Positions 46,478 through 56,961 are shown, counted from the first letter of the stretch. The stretch is DNA of 64,000 nt from Sphingomonas sp. (GCF_019749955.1 NZ_JAIEPC010000023.1:1-64000); one strand, 5' to 3'. Translations and numbers: made by a program. The notes: generated by a model from the sequence alone, not told the origin.

Positions 46478-48481
46478 TCATTCCTTTCGCGTGGTGATCA
46501 GCGCGGCCAGCGCGGCCACATCGAGCGGCTCGGCGCAGAGATAACCCTGATAATATTGGCAGCCTTCCTTGGCGAGCAAATCGAGCTGTTCGGGCGTTTC
46601 CACACCCTCGGCGATCACCGCCAGCCCCAGCGAGCGCGCCATATCGATCACCCCGCGCACGACGATGCGGTCGCGGGTCGATCCGGCGATATCCTGCGCC
46701 AGCTTCTTGTCGATTTTGAGGTAATCGAGCGGCAGCGCTTTGAGATAAGCGAGACTCGAATAACCCGTGCCGAAATCGTCGATCGCCACGCGGCACCCAG
46801 CGCTGCGCAACTCGGACAGCAGTGCAGCGGCAATCCCGAGATCCTCGATCAGCCCGCTCTCGGTGATCTCGACCGTCAACCGCCCGCGCGCAAAGCCGCT
46901 CGCGTCGACGCGGTCGAGGAAGATATCCGCAAACCCCGGCCGCGCGATATCGGCAGCCGTCAGGTTGATCGCCAGCCGGAGCTTGGCGAGCGCGGCGGGC
47001 CAAGCCGCCGCGCGGGCGAGCGCGGTGCGCTGGATATGGTCCGACAGGCCAATCGACAGATCGGCGCGGTCGGCAGCAGCGAACAAAGTTTCGGCGCCGA
47101 GCGGCCCGAGCACCGGATGCTCCCAACGCGCCAGCGCTTCAACGCCGACAATCGCGCCACTGCCGATCGCGACTTGCGGCTGGAAAACGATATCGATTTC
47201 GCCGCGATCGATGGCGTTGCGCAGATCGACCGCCAGCGTATCGAGCGACGGCCCCGCCTCACCCTCGCGCGCGACATGGATCGTCAGGCTATCGGACGCG
47301 CGCGCAATCGCCAGTGCCTCGCCCGCGCGACGCAGCAGGCTTGCAGCGGTTTCGTCGGGCAGGCGCGCGGGCGCGATGCCGATCCGGCAGCCCAGCACCG
47401 CCACCGCCCCGCCCGCGACGAAGGGCCGCGCAAGCCCCTCGGCGCAACGCCCGGCGGCAAGCTCTATCCGCGCCGGACTGTCTTCGACCGCGAGCAGAAA
47501 TTCCGAGCCGCCCATGCGCGCGACCACCGCGCCGCGACCGAACAGATCGGCGGCGACTTCCTCGATCCGGCGCTGGGCCGCGCGGAGCAGGCCGTCGCCC
47601 GCCGTGCGGCCATAAGCCGTGTTCACAATGTCGAAGCGATTGAGCGCAATCAGCGCGGCCTGGATCCCCCGCCCCTCGCCCAATTGCCGGTCGAGCCAGC
47701 GCCGCGCGCCGGCGGCATCGCGCACCCCCGACAGCGCATCGCGCAGGATGACAGCGGCTTCGGGTGCAGCGCCCAGCCGCTCGACCACCGCTTCGGTGGT
47801 GCCGGTGGCGGGATCATGCTGGAGATGTTCGACCACCCGCCCCAGCGCGGCCAGATCATGCGCAAAGGCCGTCGGCGTGCCGCTCGCGCGGAGCCGCCGC
47901 CACGCCGCGAGCGCGGTGGCGCGATCATCGGGGTGGACATGGCCAAGCAGCCAGCGCGGCGTCGGCGCGGCAGGGGCATCGAGCAGATCGGCCAGCGCGG
48001 GCGTCAGCCGCACCGCGCCGCTGGCGTCGATCCGCCAGCCGAGCGGCGCCACCGGCTCGCCACCACGCCGCCCGACATGACGCGCGGCAAAGCGCAACGC
48101 TTCGACGAATTCGCCTTCGCTGTGTGGGCTCGACAGGAAATGCGTCGCGCCCGCTTCGTAAAGCGATGCCAGGGCGCCGACATCGCCGCGCGACACCAGC
48201 ACCAGCAGTGCCCCGCCGCGCTGCGCCACCGCAGCCCCCAGCGCCGCGGTCGCCGCCAGCCCCTCGCTCAGCGCCCCGCGCGCATCGACCACCGCAAGGG
48301 CGGCGCCGCTGGCGTTATAGCGTTCGACCGCGCCATCGCTGCGGCGTGCGGCGATGGCCTGCCATCCGCTGCGCCCGGCGAGCGCGGCGATTTCATCGCG
48401 CTGGCGAAACGACAGGATGAACAAGGGCGCCGGGTCGGGGGCGGTATCATAATTCGGATCGGGCAGCGGCGGTTGCGTCAT
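46478..48481 (-). CDS. PAS-like/GGDEF(degenerate)/EAL domain protein, predicted c-di-GMP phosphodiesterase
   Basis: GGDEF-site reads MGGSEF; EAL site VGVEALARWEHP, EITESGLIED, DDFGTGYSSLAYL, DYLKIDKKL, AEGVETPEQ intact. Confidence 0.92.
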   Translation of the reverse strand: MTQPPLPDPNYDTAPDPAPLFILSFRQRDEIAALAGRSGWQAIAARRSDGAVERYNASGAALAVVDARGALSEGLAATAALGAAVAQRGGALLVLVSRGDVGALASLYEAGATHFLSSPHSEGEFVEALRFAARHVGRRGGEPVAPLGWRIDASGAVRLTPALADLLDAPAAPTPRWLLGHVHPDDRATALAAWRRLRASGTPTAFAHDLAALGRVVEHLQHDPATGTTEAVVERLGAAPEAAVILRDALSGVRDAAGARRWLDRQLGEGRGIQAALIALNRFDIVNTAYGRTAGDGLLRAAQRRIEEVAADLFGRGAVVARMGGSEFLLAVEDSPARIELAAGRCAEGLARPFVAGGAVAVLGCRIGIAPARLPDETAASLLRRAGEALAIARASDSLTIHVAREGEAGPSLDTLAVDLRNAIDRGEIDIVFQPQVAIGSGAIVGVEALARWEHPVLGPLGAETLFAAADRADLSIGLSDHIQRTALARAAAWPAALAKLRLAINLTAADIARPGFADIFLDRVDASGFARGRLTVEITESGLIEDLGIAAALLSELRSAGCRVAIDDFGTGYSSLAYLKALPLDYLKIDKKLAQDIAGSTRDRIVVRGVIDMARSLGLAVIAEGVETPEQLDLLAKEGCQYYQGYLCAEPLDVAALAALITTRKE

Positions 48482-48592
48482 CAGCCGCCAGCGTAGCAGC
48501 GCCCGCCGGGCTTCGCTACCGCCTGACCCCAGCCCGTTCGGACAGCGATATCGCGCTTGGTAAGCCCTGTCGCAAAGCCTAGGCATTCGGCC

Positions 48593-49885
48593 ATGGCGGC
48601 GGATATTCCAGCGGGCGTCGACCCCGCACCGTCGCGCCCGGCGGTCGGGCTGCTGCGCAAGCTCGGTCCCGGGCTGGTCACCGGTGCCGCCGATGACGAC
48701 CCCAGCGGCATCGCGACCTACAGCCAGGTCGGCGCGGCGTTCGGCTTTAGCCTTGCGTGGACGATGCTGTTTAGCTTTCCGCTGATGGTCGTCATTCAGG
48801 AAATCGCCGCGCGCATCGGCAGCGTCACGGGCGCCGGCATCGCGCAAAATCTGCGTCGCCATTATCCGCATATCGTGGTGCGGATCGTCGTCGGGCTGCT
48901 GGTAATCGCCAATGTCATCAATCTGGGCGCCGATCTCGGCGCGATGGGGGCGGCGCTCGATCAATTGCTGGGCGGGTCGGTGCATCTCTACACGATCGGG
49001 TTCGGCGTGGTCTGCATCGCGCTCGAAGTGTTTGTCGCCTATCCGCGCTATGCCGCCGCGCTCAAATGGGCGACGCTGTCGCTCTTTGCCTATGTCGCCG
49101 TCGCCTTTGCCGCGCGAGTGCCGGTCGACCGGGCGATGAGCGGTACGTTGATCCCGACGCTGGTGTTCGACGCGCCGCATGCGATGGCGCTGGTAGCAGT
49201 GCTGGGCACGACGATTTCGCCCTATCTGTTCTTCTGGCAGAGCGGCCAGGAAGTCGAGGAAGGACACCGCCGCCACGTCAAGCCTTTGTGCATCGCGCCC
49301 GATACGGCCGGACCGGAACTGGGACGGATTCGTACCGACACGATCATCGGCATGGGCTTTTCCAACCTGATCGCGCTGTCGATCATTGTCGCAACCGCAG
49401 CGACGCTCCACGCGCAAGGCATCACCGACATCCAGACATCGGCGCAGGCCGCGCAGGCGCTCCGCCCGATAGCCGGCGATTTCGCCTTTGCGCTGTTCGC
49501 GAGTGGCATCATCGCCACGGGCATGCTCGCGGTGCCGGTGCTGGCGGGGTCGGCAGCTTACGGCGTTAGCGAGATGTTCGGCTGGACGACCGGCCTGGCC
49601 CGCGGGCTGAAGGAGGCGCGCGCCTTTTACGCGGTGATCGCGCTGACGACGCTGGCCGGGGTCGCGCTTAACTTCACGCCGATCGATCCGATCAAGGCGC
49701 TTTACTGGAGCGCGGTCGTCAATGGCGTACTTGCCGCGCCGCTGATGGCGGCGATGATGCTGATCGCGACCAACAAGCGCGCGATGGGTCGGCTGACGCT
49801 ATCTGTACCGATGATCGTCGCGGGCTGGCTCGCCACGGCCGTCATGGCGGCCGCGTCGATCAGCTTTTTCGTGCTTTCGGTTTGA
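48593..49885 (+). CDS. NRAMP-family-like divalent metal transporter
   Basis: LLRKLGPGLVTGAADDDPSGIATYSQVGAAFGF; 11 or so TM segments; TTISPYLFFWQSGQEVEE in the TM6 region. Confidence 0.88.
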   Translation: MAADIPAGVDPAPSRPAVGLLRKLGPGLVTGAADDDPSGIATYSQVGAAFGFSLAWTMLFSFPLMVVIQEIAARIGSVTGAGIAQNLRRHYPHIVVRIVVGLLVIANVINLGADLGAMGAALDQLLGGSVHLYTIGFGVVCIALEVFVAYPRYAAALKWATLSLFAYVAVAFAARVPVDRAMSGTLIPTLVFDAPHAMALVAVLGTTISPYLFFWQSGQEVEEGHRRHVKPLCIAPDTAGPELGRIRTDTIIGMGFSNLIALSIIVATAATLHAQGITDIQTSAQAAQALRPIAGDFAFALFASGIIATGMLAVPVLAGSAAYGVSEMFGWTTGLARGLKEARAFYAVIALTTLAGVALNFTPIDPIKALYWSAVVNGVLAAPLMAAMMLIATNKRAMGRLTLSVPMIVAGWLATAVMAAASISFFVLSV

Positions 49886-49891
49886 CTGCCG

Positions 49892-50308
49892 TCAGGTCGC
49901 GCGTCGCGGCAGGTGTTGCTCGCATTCGGCAACCCCGGCGGAAATGCCGAGTCCAGCATAGAGGCCGCGCGCTTCGCGCCACAAGGACACCGCAGCGTCG
50001 TGCTGATCATTGAGGTCAAGCGCGAGCGCCGTCACGCGGAGCGCATTGGCGAGGTCGAGCGGCAGCGGTGTCGCCTGTGCGCGGTAAAGCGCGAGCGCCT
50101 CGCTGCCGGTCGCCAGCGCTTCGTCGTCGCGCCCGGCCTCGCGGGCCAGATCGGAGACGTGCCGCAAGGCGTGCGCCAGCCCGAGCGGCGCGTCTTCCGT
50201 TCGCGCCAGCGTGGCCGCATTGCGATAGGCCGTGGCTGCGGCATCGGCCTGTCCTGCGGTGCGCAAGGCGCGCGCCTGCGCCAATAATGCTTCGATTGCC
50301 GCGCTCAT
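49892..50308 (-). CDS. tetratricopeptide-repeat protein
   Basis: ARALRTAGQADAAATAYRNAATLAR... ALALYRAQATPLPLDLANALRVTALAL helical repeats. Confidence 0.75.
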   Translation of the reverse strand: MSAAIEALLAQARALRTAGQADAAATAYRNAATLARTEDAPLGLAHALRHVSDLAREAGRDDEALATGSEALALYRAQATPLPLDLANALRVTALALDLNDQHDAAVSLWREARGLYAGLGISAGVAECEQHLPRRAT

Positions 50309-50394
50309 CGGCCTCTCCCGTCGCGAGTCGTTGTCCCCGGTGTGACACGATGATACCCTTGCCGCCACTCGCACGAAGCCCTAGCTCTTGGGCC

Positions 50395-51393
50395 ATGTCC
50401 TGCGGCCCCGCCCTTATCGACCGCCACGGTCGCACGATCAGCTATCTGCGGATCTCGGTCACCGATCGCTGCGACTTGCGCTGCCGATACTGCATGGCTG
50501 AGGAAATGACCTTTCTGCCCAAGGCGCAGTTGCTGAGCCTTGAAGAAATTGCACTGATCGCCGAGCGGTTCATCGCGCGCGGCGTCACCAAGATCCGGCT
50601 GTCGGGCGGCGAGCCGCTGGTGCGGCGCGATGTCACCGAGCTGGTGTCGCGGCTCGGTCGCTCGCTGGGACATGGGCTCGACGAGCTGACAATGACGACC
50701 AATGCCACCCGGCTCGCTGACCATGCCGAGGCGCTCTATGCAGCGGGCATGCGGCGGATCAACGTCAGCCTCGACAGCCGCGATCCCGCGACCTTTCGCC
50801 ACATCACCCGCCACGGCGACGTTACCCAAGTGCTCGGCGGCATTTTTGCCGCGCGCGACGCGGGGCTGAAGGTCAAGATCAATCTGGTCGCGCTGAAAGG
50901 GCTCAACGACCATGAAATCCCCGAGATGCTGGCATGGTGCGGCGCCAATGGCTTCGACCTGTCGCTGATCGAGACAATGCCGCTCGGCGCGATCGATGAA
51001 GACCGCGCCGATCGCTTCGTGCCGTTGACGGCGGTATTCGCCGATCTCGCCACGCGCTTCACACTCGACCCGAGCGACCACAATAGCGGCGGCCCGGCGC
51101 GTTACTGGCGCGTCAGCCCCTGGGGCACCAAGCTCGGGCTGATTTCGCCGCTGACCAATAATTTCTGCGCGACCTGCAACCGCGTGCGGCTGACGACCGA
51201 GGGCAAGCTGTTCATGTGCCTAGGCCATGACGATCAGGTCGATCTGAAGGCGGCGATCCGCGAGGGCGGCCTGTTCGCGCTCGACGCGGCGCTCGACAGC
51301 GCGATGATCCGGAAGCCCGAACGGCACGACTTCGCCATCGCCCCCGGCAGCGCGCCAGCGGTTGCGCGCCACATGAGCGTCACCGGCGGATGA
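50395..51393 (+). CDS. moaA: GTP 3',8-cyclase MoaA
   Basis: LRISVTDRCDLRCRYCMAE radical SAM; KIRLSGGEPLVRRD; C-term FCATCNRVRLTTEGKLFMCLG. Confidence 0.97.
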   Translation: MSCGPALIDRHGRTISYLRISVTDRCDLRCRYCMAEEMTFLPKAQLLSLEEIALIAERFIARGVTKIRLSGGEPLVRRDVTELVSRLGRSLGHGLDELTMTTNATRLADHAEALYAAGMRRINVSLDSRDPATFRHITRHGDVTQVLGGIFAARDAGLKVKINLVALKGLNDHEIPEMLAWCGANGFDLSLIETMPLGAIDEDRADRFVPLTAVFADLATRFTLDPSDHNSGGPARYWRVSPWGTKLGLISPLTNNFCATCNRVRLTTEGKLFMCLGHDDQVDLKAAIREGGLFALDAALDSAMIRKPERHDFAIAPGSAPAVARHMSVTGG

Positions 51394-52169
51394 CCGGCCA
51401 GCCCCGGCGCGCGCTCGCCGTCTCGCCGACGCCGCAAGCGCAGGAAGCCGCTCAGGCACTCGCCGACGGCTATGAGTGGGTGAGCGAGGATCAGGCCGAG
51501 CTGATCGTCGCGCTCGGCGGCGATGGCTTCATGCTGCAAACGCTCCACCGCCAGCTCGAGCGCCCGGCTAATCCGCTGCCGGTTTTCGGGATGAACCTCG
51601 GCACGGTCGGCTTCCTGATGAACGACTGGCAGGTCTATGGCCTCGACGCGCGGCTCGCGGGAAGCAAGGCATTCAAGGTGACGCCGCTGCGGATGGTGGC
51701 GACCACTATGTCGGGCGAGACGGTGTCGCTGCCCGCGATCAATGAAGTGTCGCTGCTGCGTGAAACCCGCGAGACCGCCAAGCTCGAAGTGACGCTCAAC
51801 GACCGTGTCGTCATCCCCGAACTGGCGTGCGACGGTATTCTCGCGGCGACGCCAGCCGGCTCGACGGCCTATAATTTCTCCGCACAAGGCCCGATCCTGC
51901 CGCTCGGCTCGGCGCTCATCGCGCTCACCCCGATCAGCCCGTTTCGCCCTCGACGCTGGCGCGGGGCGATCCTGCCTGACAAGGCGCGAATCAGATTGCG
52001 CGTGCTCGAACCGCACAAGCGCCCGGTCAGCGCCGTCGCCGATCAACGCGAAGTCCGCGATGTCGCCAGTGTCGAAATCGCGATCGACCGCACGCGCGAA
52101 CTCACGCTGCTGTTCGATCCCGAACATGCGCTCGACGACCGGATCACGATGGAGCAATTCATCGCTTGA
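51390..52169 (+). CDS. nadK: NAD kinase
   Basis: VALGGDGFMLQTLH; GMNLGTVGFLMN; CDGILAATPAGSTAYNFSAQGPI; 4-nt overlap with moaA. Confidence 0.95.
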   Translation: MTGQPRRALAVSPTPQAQEAAQALADGYEWVSEDQAELIVALGGDGFMLQTLHRQLERPANPLPVFGMNLGTVGFLMNDWQVYGLDARLAGSKAFKVTPLRMVATTMSGETVSLPAINEVSLLRETRETAKLEVTLNDRVVIPELACDGILAATPAGSTAYNFSAQGPILPLGSALIALTPISPFRPRRWRGAILPDKARIRLRVLEPHKRPVSAVADQREVRDVASVEIAIDRTRELTLLFDPEHALDDRITMEQFIA

Positions 52170-52247
52170 GCACCCGAGACGCGTCGGCGCCCCCAAAGCT
52201 ATTGCAATGCCGCAATCGCCGGTTATAGAGCGCCCTTCGCACCGCAT

Positions 52248-52319
52248 TCCCTGATAGCTCAGCGGTAGAGCACTCGACTGTTAATCGAGCGGCCGTAGGT
52301 TCGAATCCTACTCAGGGAG
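52248..52319 (+). tRNA. tRNA-Asn (anticodon GTT), CCA encoded at 52320-52322
   Basis: Cloverleaf TCCCTGA/TCAGGGA acceptor, CTCGA-CTGTTAA-TCGAG anticodon arm, GTAGG-TTCGAAT-CCTAC T arm. Confidence 0.97.
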
Positions 52320-52415
52320 CCAGCCTTTAGCTAGCCGTTGCCAGACGCCCTGCCGCCGCCCTAGACTGCGCGGAACGGGCCGACATCTGGATTGGCCAAG
52401 CGAAGAGGATGCGCC

Positions 52416-53639
52416 ATGCGCCTTACCCCCCCGTTCTGGGCCCCGATCTGTGGCGCCATTCTGATTGTTTCAGGCTGTACCGGCGCACCAAAAACCGACG
52501 CGCAAGGCTTCACCATCGACCCCGAATTCGAAAAGCGGCTGCAGACGCAGCTGCTCGATGCCAAGCCGGGGAGTGTCATCACCATCCCGGCGGGCAAATA
52601 TGCGCTGACCCGGAGCCTCAGCCTTGCCGCGAATGGCGTGACGATCAAGGGCGCGGGCATGGACAAATCGGTGCTCTCGTTCGCGCGGCAGAATTCGGGG
52701 GCCGAAGGACTGCTGGTGACTGGCGACGATTTCACGCTCGAAGATGTCGCGATCGAAGACAGCAAGGGCGATGCGCTCAAGATCAACGGCACCACCAATG
52801 CAGTGATGCGCCGCGTGCGGGTCGGCTGGTCGGGCGCGCCCAAGACGTCGAACGGCGCTTACGGCCTCTACCCGGTGCAGGTCACCAACGTCCTGATCGA
52901 GGATTGCGTCGTGAAGGGCGCGTCGGATGCTGGCATCTATGTCGGCCAGTCCAAAAACATCATCGTCCGCCGCAACCGCGCCGAAAACAACGTCGCGGGC
53001 ATCGAGATCGAGAATTCGACCGGTGCTGACGTCCACGACAATGTCGCGACCGGCAATGCGGGCGGCATCCTCGTATTCAACATGCCCGACCTGCCCGTCC
53101 CCGGCAGCAAGACCCGCGTGTTCCGCAATCAGGTGACCGCCAACAACCACGTCAATTTCGGCGCGAAGGGTACTGCGGTCGCCTCGGTCCCGTCAGGATC
53201 GGGTGTGATCGTCAATTCGAACGATGAGGTCGAGATTTTCGATAACGACCTGAAGGATAACAAGACCGCCAACGTCATCATCTCGAGCTTCTATTCGCTG
53301 GGCTTTGCCGCGACGAAGGGGGTTGCGGCGGCCTATGATCCCTTCCCCGAAAATGTCTTCGTCACCGGCAACCGTATTTCGGGCGGTGGTACCGATCCCG
53401 GCGAGAAATATGCGCCACTGAAGGCGCTGGGCGGCGGCGCTTTGCCGGCAGTGCTGTGGGACGGGTTCACCAATCCCAAGATCGCCAAGCCCGGCATCTG
53501 CGTCCAGAACGGCGATGCCAAGGTGCTCAACGTCGATGGCCCGAACAAATCGGCGAGCCCGCATATCGATACCGGGCTGAATTGCGCGCCCGCGACGCGC
53601 CTGCCCGCGATCAGCCTGCCCGCCATGATGACGAAGTGA
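52416..53639 (+). CDS. secreted parallel beta-helix lipoprotein (TIGR03805-type)
   Basis: Lipobox AILIVSGC; GVTIKGAGMDKSVLSF; repeated NVLIEDCVVKGASDAGIYVGQSKNIIVRRNRAENNVAGIEIENS. Confidence 0.88.
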   Translation: MRLTPPFWAPICGAILIVSGCTGAPKTDAQGFTIDPEFEKRLQTQLLDAKPGSVITIPAGKYALTRSLSLAANGVTIKGAGMDKSVLSFARQNSGAEGLLVTGDDFTLEDVAIEDSKGDALKINGTTNAVMRRVRVGWSGAPKTSNGAYGLYPVQVTNVLIEDCVVKGASDAGIYVGQSKNIIVRRNRAENNVAGIEIENSTGADVHDNVATGNAGGILVFNMPDLPVPGSKTRVFRNQVTANNHVNFGAKGTAVASVPSGSGVIVNSNDEVEIFDNDLKDNKTANVIISSFYSLGFAATKGVAAAYDPFPENVFVTGNRISGGGTDPGEKYAPLKALGGGALPAVLWDGFTNPKIAKPGICVQNGDAKVLNVDGPNKSASPHIDTGLNCAPATRLPAISLPAMMTK

Positions 53640-53649
53640 CGGCGCCTGC

Positions 53650-54789
53650 GTGATCCGGTTGCTGCTTGGGCTGCTCGCTGCGCTGCTGCTGGCGGGCTGC
53701 GCGCGCGCGCCTGCCGTCGTCACCTTCCACGCCGACGAGAATCCGCAATCGCTCGCTGATTGGGGGCTGTTCGACGTGAAGGATGGTCGCATCGCCCCGC
53801 GCGCCGGACTCGTCAGCTATGAACTCGCGGCGCCCTTGTTCAGCGATTATGCGCAGAAATGGCGCGCGGTGTTCGTGCCCAAGGGCATGAGCGCGATTTA
53901 TGATCCGGCGAAGACCTTCGACTTTCCGGTCGGCACGATCATCGCCAAGACCTTCTATTACACCACGCCTGCGGGCGCTGCCCCCGGCACCAGCGCGCAC
54001 GTGCTGAAAGCGACGCCCGCCAGCTACCAGACCGGCGTGACCGGGCTCGACCTTGGCCAAACGCGGCTGATCGAGACCCGGCTGCTGGTCCGGCGCGCAA
54101 ACGGCTGGGACGCGCTGCCCTATGTCTGGAATGCCGCGCAGACCGAGGCGACATTGCAACGAACGGGCGCCGAAATCCCGCTCGATTTCGACGACGGCGG
54201 CAGGCGGAGGCACTTCACCTACACCGTCCCCAATGTGAACCAATGCGCCGGATGCCACGCGACCGACCGGACGAAGAAGTTATTTCCGATCGGGCTGAAG
54301 GCACGCCACCTAAACCGCGATTTTCCGGGCGAGGGTGGCGCGATCAACCAGCTCACCCGGCTGACGCAGATCGGCTATCTCACCGGCGCGCCCGCCGCCA
54401 ATGCCGCGCCACGCGATGCCCGCTTCGACGATGCAAGTGCGCCGATCGACGCCCGCGCGCGCGCCTATCTCGACACCAATTGCGCGCATTGCCACAGCGC
54501 CACCGGCCCCGCGCGCGTCTCCGGCCTGTGGCTCGATTCGCCGACGATGGACCTGCGCAAGCTCGGCGCGTGCAAGCCGCCGATCGCGGCGGGGCGCGGT
54601 ACTGGCGACCGGCGCTATGGGATCGTGCCCGGCCACCCCGAAAGCTCGATCCTCGCCTATCGCCTCGAAACCAACGACCCCGGCGAGATGATGCCCGAAA
54701 CCGGCCGCAGCCTGACGCATGCCGAGGGCGTGGCGCTGATCAAGGCATGGATTGCCGGGATCAAAGGGGCGTGCGACGCGGGCGCCTAG
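53650..54789 (+). CDS. diheme c-type cytochrome lipoprotein (SO2930/HNE_0200 family)
   Basis: GTG start; lipobox LLLAGC; CAGCH and CAHCH heme motifs; partner of the preceding beta-helix gene. Confidence 0.88.
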   Translation: MIRLLLGLLAALLLAGCARAPAVVTFHADENPQSLADWGLFDVKDGRIAPRAGLVSYELAAPLFSDYAQKWRAVFVPKGMSAIYDPAKTFDFPVGTIIAKTFYYTTPAGAAPGTSAHVLKATPASYQTGVTGLDLGQTRLIETRLLVRRANGWDALPYVWNAAQTEATLQRTGAEIPLDFDDGGRRRHFTYTVPNVNQCAGCHATDRTKKLFPIGLKARHLNRDFPGEGGAINQLTRLTQIGYLTGAPAANAAPRDARFDDASAPIDARARAYLDTNCAHCHSATGPARVSGLWLDSPTMDLRKLGACKPPIAAGRGTGDRRYGIVPGHPESSILAYRLETNDPGEMMPETGRSLTHAEGVALIKAWIAGIKGACDAGA

Positions 54790-56261
54790 GCCAGCGCCTT
54801 CTTCAGCAGATCGTTGACCACGCCCGGATTGGCCTTGCCGCCCATGGCCTTCATCGTCTGGCCGACGAAGAAGCCGTAAAGCGCTTCCTTGCCGCCCTTA
54901 TACTGCGCAACCTTGTCGGCGTTGTCGGTAAGCACCTTGGCGATCACCGCTTCGATCGCGCCAGTGTCGCTGGTCTGCTTGAGCCCGCGCTCTTCGACGA
55001 TCGCGGGGGCGCCCTGCCCGGTTTCGAGCATGATCTCGAACACCTGCTTGGCGAGGCTGCCCGACAGCGTGCCGTCGGCGACGAGGCCGAGCAGCTCGCC
55101 TGCCTGTGCCGGTGTCACGGGCGAAGCGGCAATATCCTTGTTGAGCCGGTTGAGCGCGCCGAACAGCTCCGACGTCACCCAATTGGCCGCCGCAACCGGC
55201 TTGGCGCCCGTTTCAAGCAGCGCGTCGAACCAGCGCGCCGCGTCGACATCGGCGGTCAGCACGGCGGCGTTATACGGCGTGATGCCAAGTGCTTCGTAGC
55301 GCGCCCGCTTCGTGTCAGGCATCTCGGGCAAGCTCGCGCGGCATTCCTCTAGAAACGCGTCGTCAAGCACCAGCGGCAGCAGATCGGGATCGGGGAAGTA
55401 GCGATAGTCGTGCGCGTCTTCCTTCGACCGCATCGACCGCGTTTCGCCGCGATCGGGATCGTAGAGCCGCGTTTCCTGGACGATCCGCCCGCCGGCCTCC
55501 AGCACCGCGATCTGGCGCTTGGCTTCCTGCTCGACCACCGCCATCACGAAGCGGACCGAATTGACGTTCTTGGTCTCCGTCCGCGTGCCGAGCGGATCGC
55601 CGGGCTTGCGCACGCTGACATTGACATCGGCGCGCATCGATCCCTGATCCATGTTGCCGTCGCACGAGCCGACATAGCGCAGGATCGATCGCAGCTTCGA
55701 CAGATAAGCGCCTGCTTCAGCGGGTGAAGCCATGTCCGGCTTTGACACGATCTCCATCAGCGCGACGCCCGATCGGTTGAGATCGACGTACGAGCGCGTC
55801 GGATGCTGATCGTGCATCAGCTTGCCGGCATCCTGCTCGACATGGATGCGCTCGACGCCGATCCGCTTGGTCGCGGCATCGGGGTTCTTGTCATCGAGGC
55901 TGATCATGATCGCGCCCTCGCCCACGATCGGATGATAGAGCTGGCTGATCTGATAGCCCTGCGGCAGATCGGCGTAGAAATAATTCTTGCGGTCGAACCG
56001 CGACCATTTGTTGATCTGCGCCTCGATCGCCATGCCGGTGCGCACCGCTTGGCGGATGCACTCGCGGTTGGGCACCGGCAGCATGCCGGGCATAGCGGCA
56101 TCGACCAGCGACACTTGCGTGTTCGGCTCGGCCCCGAAGGCGGTGGCAGCACCCGAAAAGAGCTTGGCGTTGGAGGTCACCTGCGCATGGACTTCGAGGC
56201 CGACAACGACCTCCCAATCGCCGGTTTCGCCGCGGAGAGTGTAGGTGGAGGCTTCGGTCAT
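54786..56261 (-). CDS. gatB: Asp-tRNA(Asn)/Glu-tRNA(Gln) amidotransferase subunit GatB
   Basis: [23 protein letters not shown]...[19 protein letters not shown]...EIVSKPDM. Confidence 0.98.
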   Translation of the reverse strand: MTEASTYTLRGETGDWEVVVGLEVHAQVTSNAKLFSGAATAFGAEPNTQVSLVDAAMPGMLPVPNRECIRQAVRTGMAIEAQINKWSRFDRKNYFYADLPQGYQISQLYHPIVGEGAIMISLDDKNPDAATKRIGVERIHVEQDAGKLMHDQHPTRSYVDLNRSGVALMEIVSKPDMASPAEAGAYLSKLRSILRYVGSCDGNMDQGSMRADVNVSVRKPGDPLGTRTETKNVNSVRFVMAVVEQEAKRQIAVLEAGGRIVQETRLYDPDRGETRSMRSKEDAHDYRYFPDPDLLPLVLDDAFLEECRASLPEMPDTKRARYEALGITPYNAAVLTADVDAARWFDALLETGAKPVAAANWVTSELFGALNRLNKDIAASPVTPAQAGELLGLVADGTLSGSLAKQVFEIMLETGQGAPAIVEERGLKQTSDTGAIEAVIAKVLTDNADKVAQYKGGKEALYGFFVGQTMKAMGGKANPGVVNDLLKKALA

Positions 56262-56674
56262 GCTTCGGTCTCGGGCGTGATGAGGGTGAGTTCGGGGAAA
56301 TAGGTGACGTAAAAGCGCGGATCACGAGTCAGAATGGACGCACTTCTGTGCTGTGCGTGGCCGCCAATCAGGAAGTCCGGCAGCGGCAGGCGCGGCGCGT
56401 CGCTGCCGCGGCGCTCTCGATAGCGCTGATACGCCTTACTGGCGAGGATGCCTGCCGACTCGTCAAGGCTTTCGACGCCAATCAGCAATGCGCTCATCAC
56501 CAACCGAAAATGATCCGGACCTTCGAACTGCCAGCCGATTTCCGCAGCGACCACGGGATTGACAAAAAGATAGGCGCCTTCAGCCGCTCGCGCAATCTGG
56601 CTGCGAGACCAGTCGAACCATTGAGGATCCCGTCCAAGCACGTCGATCAATATGTTAGAATCGACCAAGATCAC
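56258..56674 (-). CDS. PIN-domain toxin, VapC-like
   Basis: [40 protein letters not shown]: acidic PIN residues present; GTG start overlapping antitoxin stop. Confidence 0.92.
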   Translation of the reverse strand: MILVDSNILIDVLGRDPQWFDWSRSQIARAAEGAYLFVNPVVAAEIGWQFEGPDHFRLVMSALLIGVESLDESAGILASKAYQRYRERRGSDAPRLPLPDFLIGGHAQHRSASILTRDPRFYVTYFPELTLITPETEA

Positions 56675-56961
56675 GGCGCGTAGTTGCCCCGCAATTCGCG
56701 CATTACCTCGTCGGTGGAACCCCCAAAGAAGAACCGTCCGGCCAATAAATCGATGGCTTTCGCCTGTGCCTGCCGCCGCATCTCGATATCCGCTGGCCCA
56801 TCGCCAAGTGGCGCAACCGTCACGCGTCCATCGGAATCCAGACTCACTTTATAGGGTTGGCCAGGCAGCAGGCCAGCTGCATTGCGAATCGCCTTGGGGA
56901 TGAGAATCTGTCCCTTGCTTGTCATCATGCCAGTTTCGATACGGGTCGACGCGTTCATCAC
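56671..56961 (-). CDS. AbrB/MazE/SpoVT-type antitoxin
   Basis: MMTSKGQILIPKAIRNAAGLLPGQPYKVSLDSDGRVTVAPL; directly upstream of PIN toxin. Confidence 0.92.
   Translation of the reverse strand: MMNASTRIETGMMTSKGQILIPKAIRNAAGLLPGQPYKVSLDSDGRVTVAPLGDGPADIEMRRQAQAKAIDLLAGRFFFGGSTDEVMRELRGNYAP

Noticed and set aside
46556-48496. 646-aa plus-strand ORF
   Set aside because: Complement frame of the GGSEF-EAL gene.
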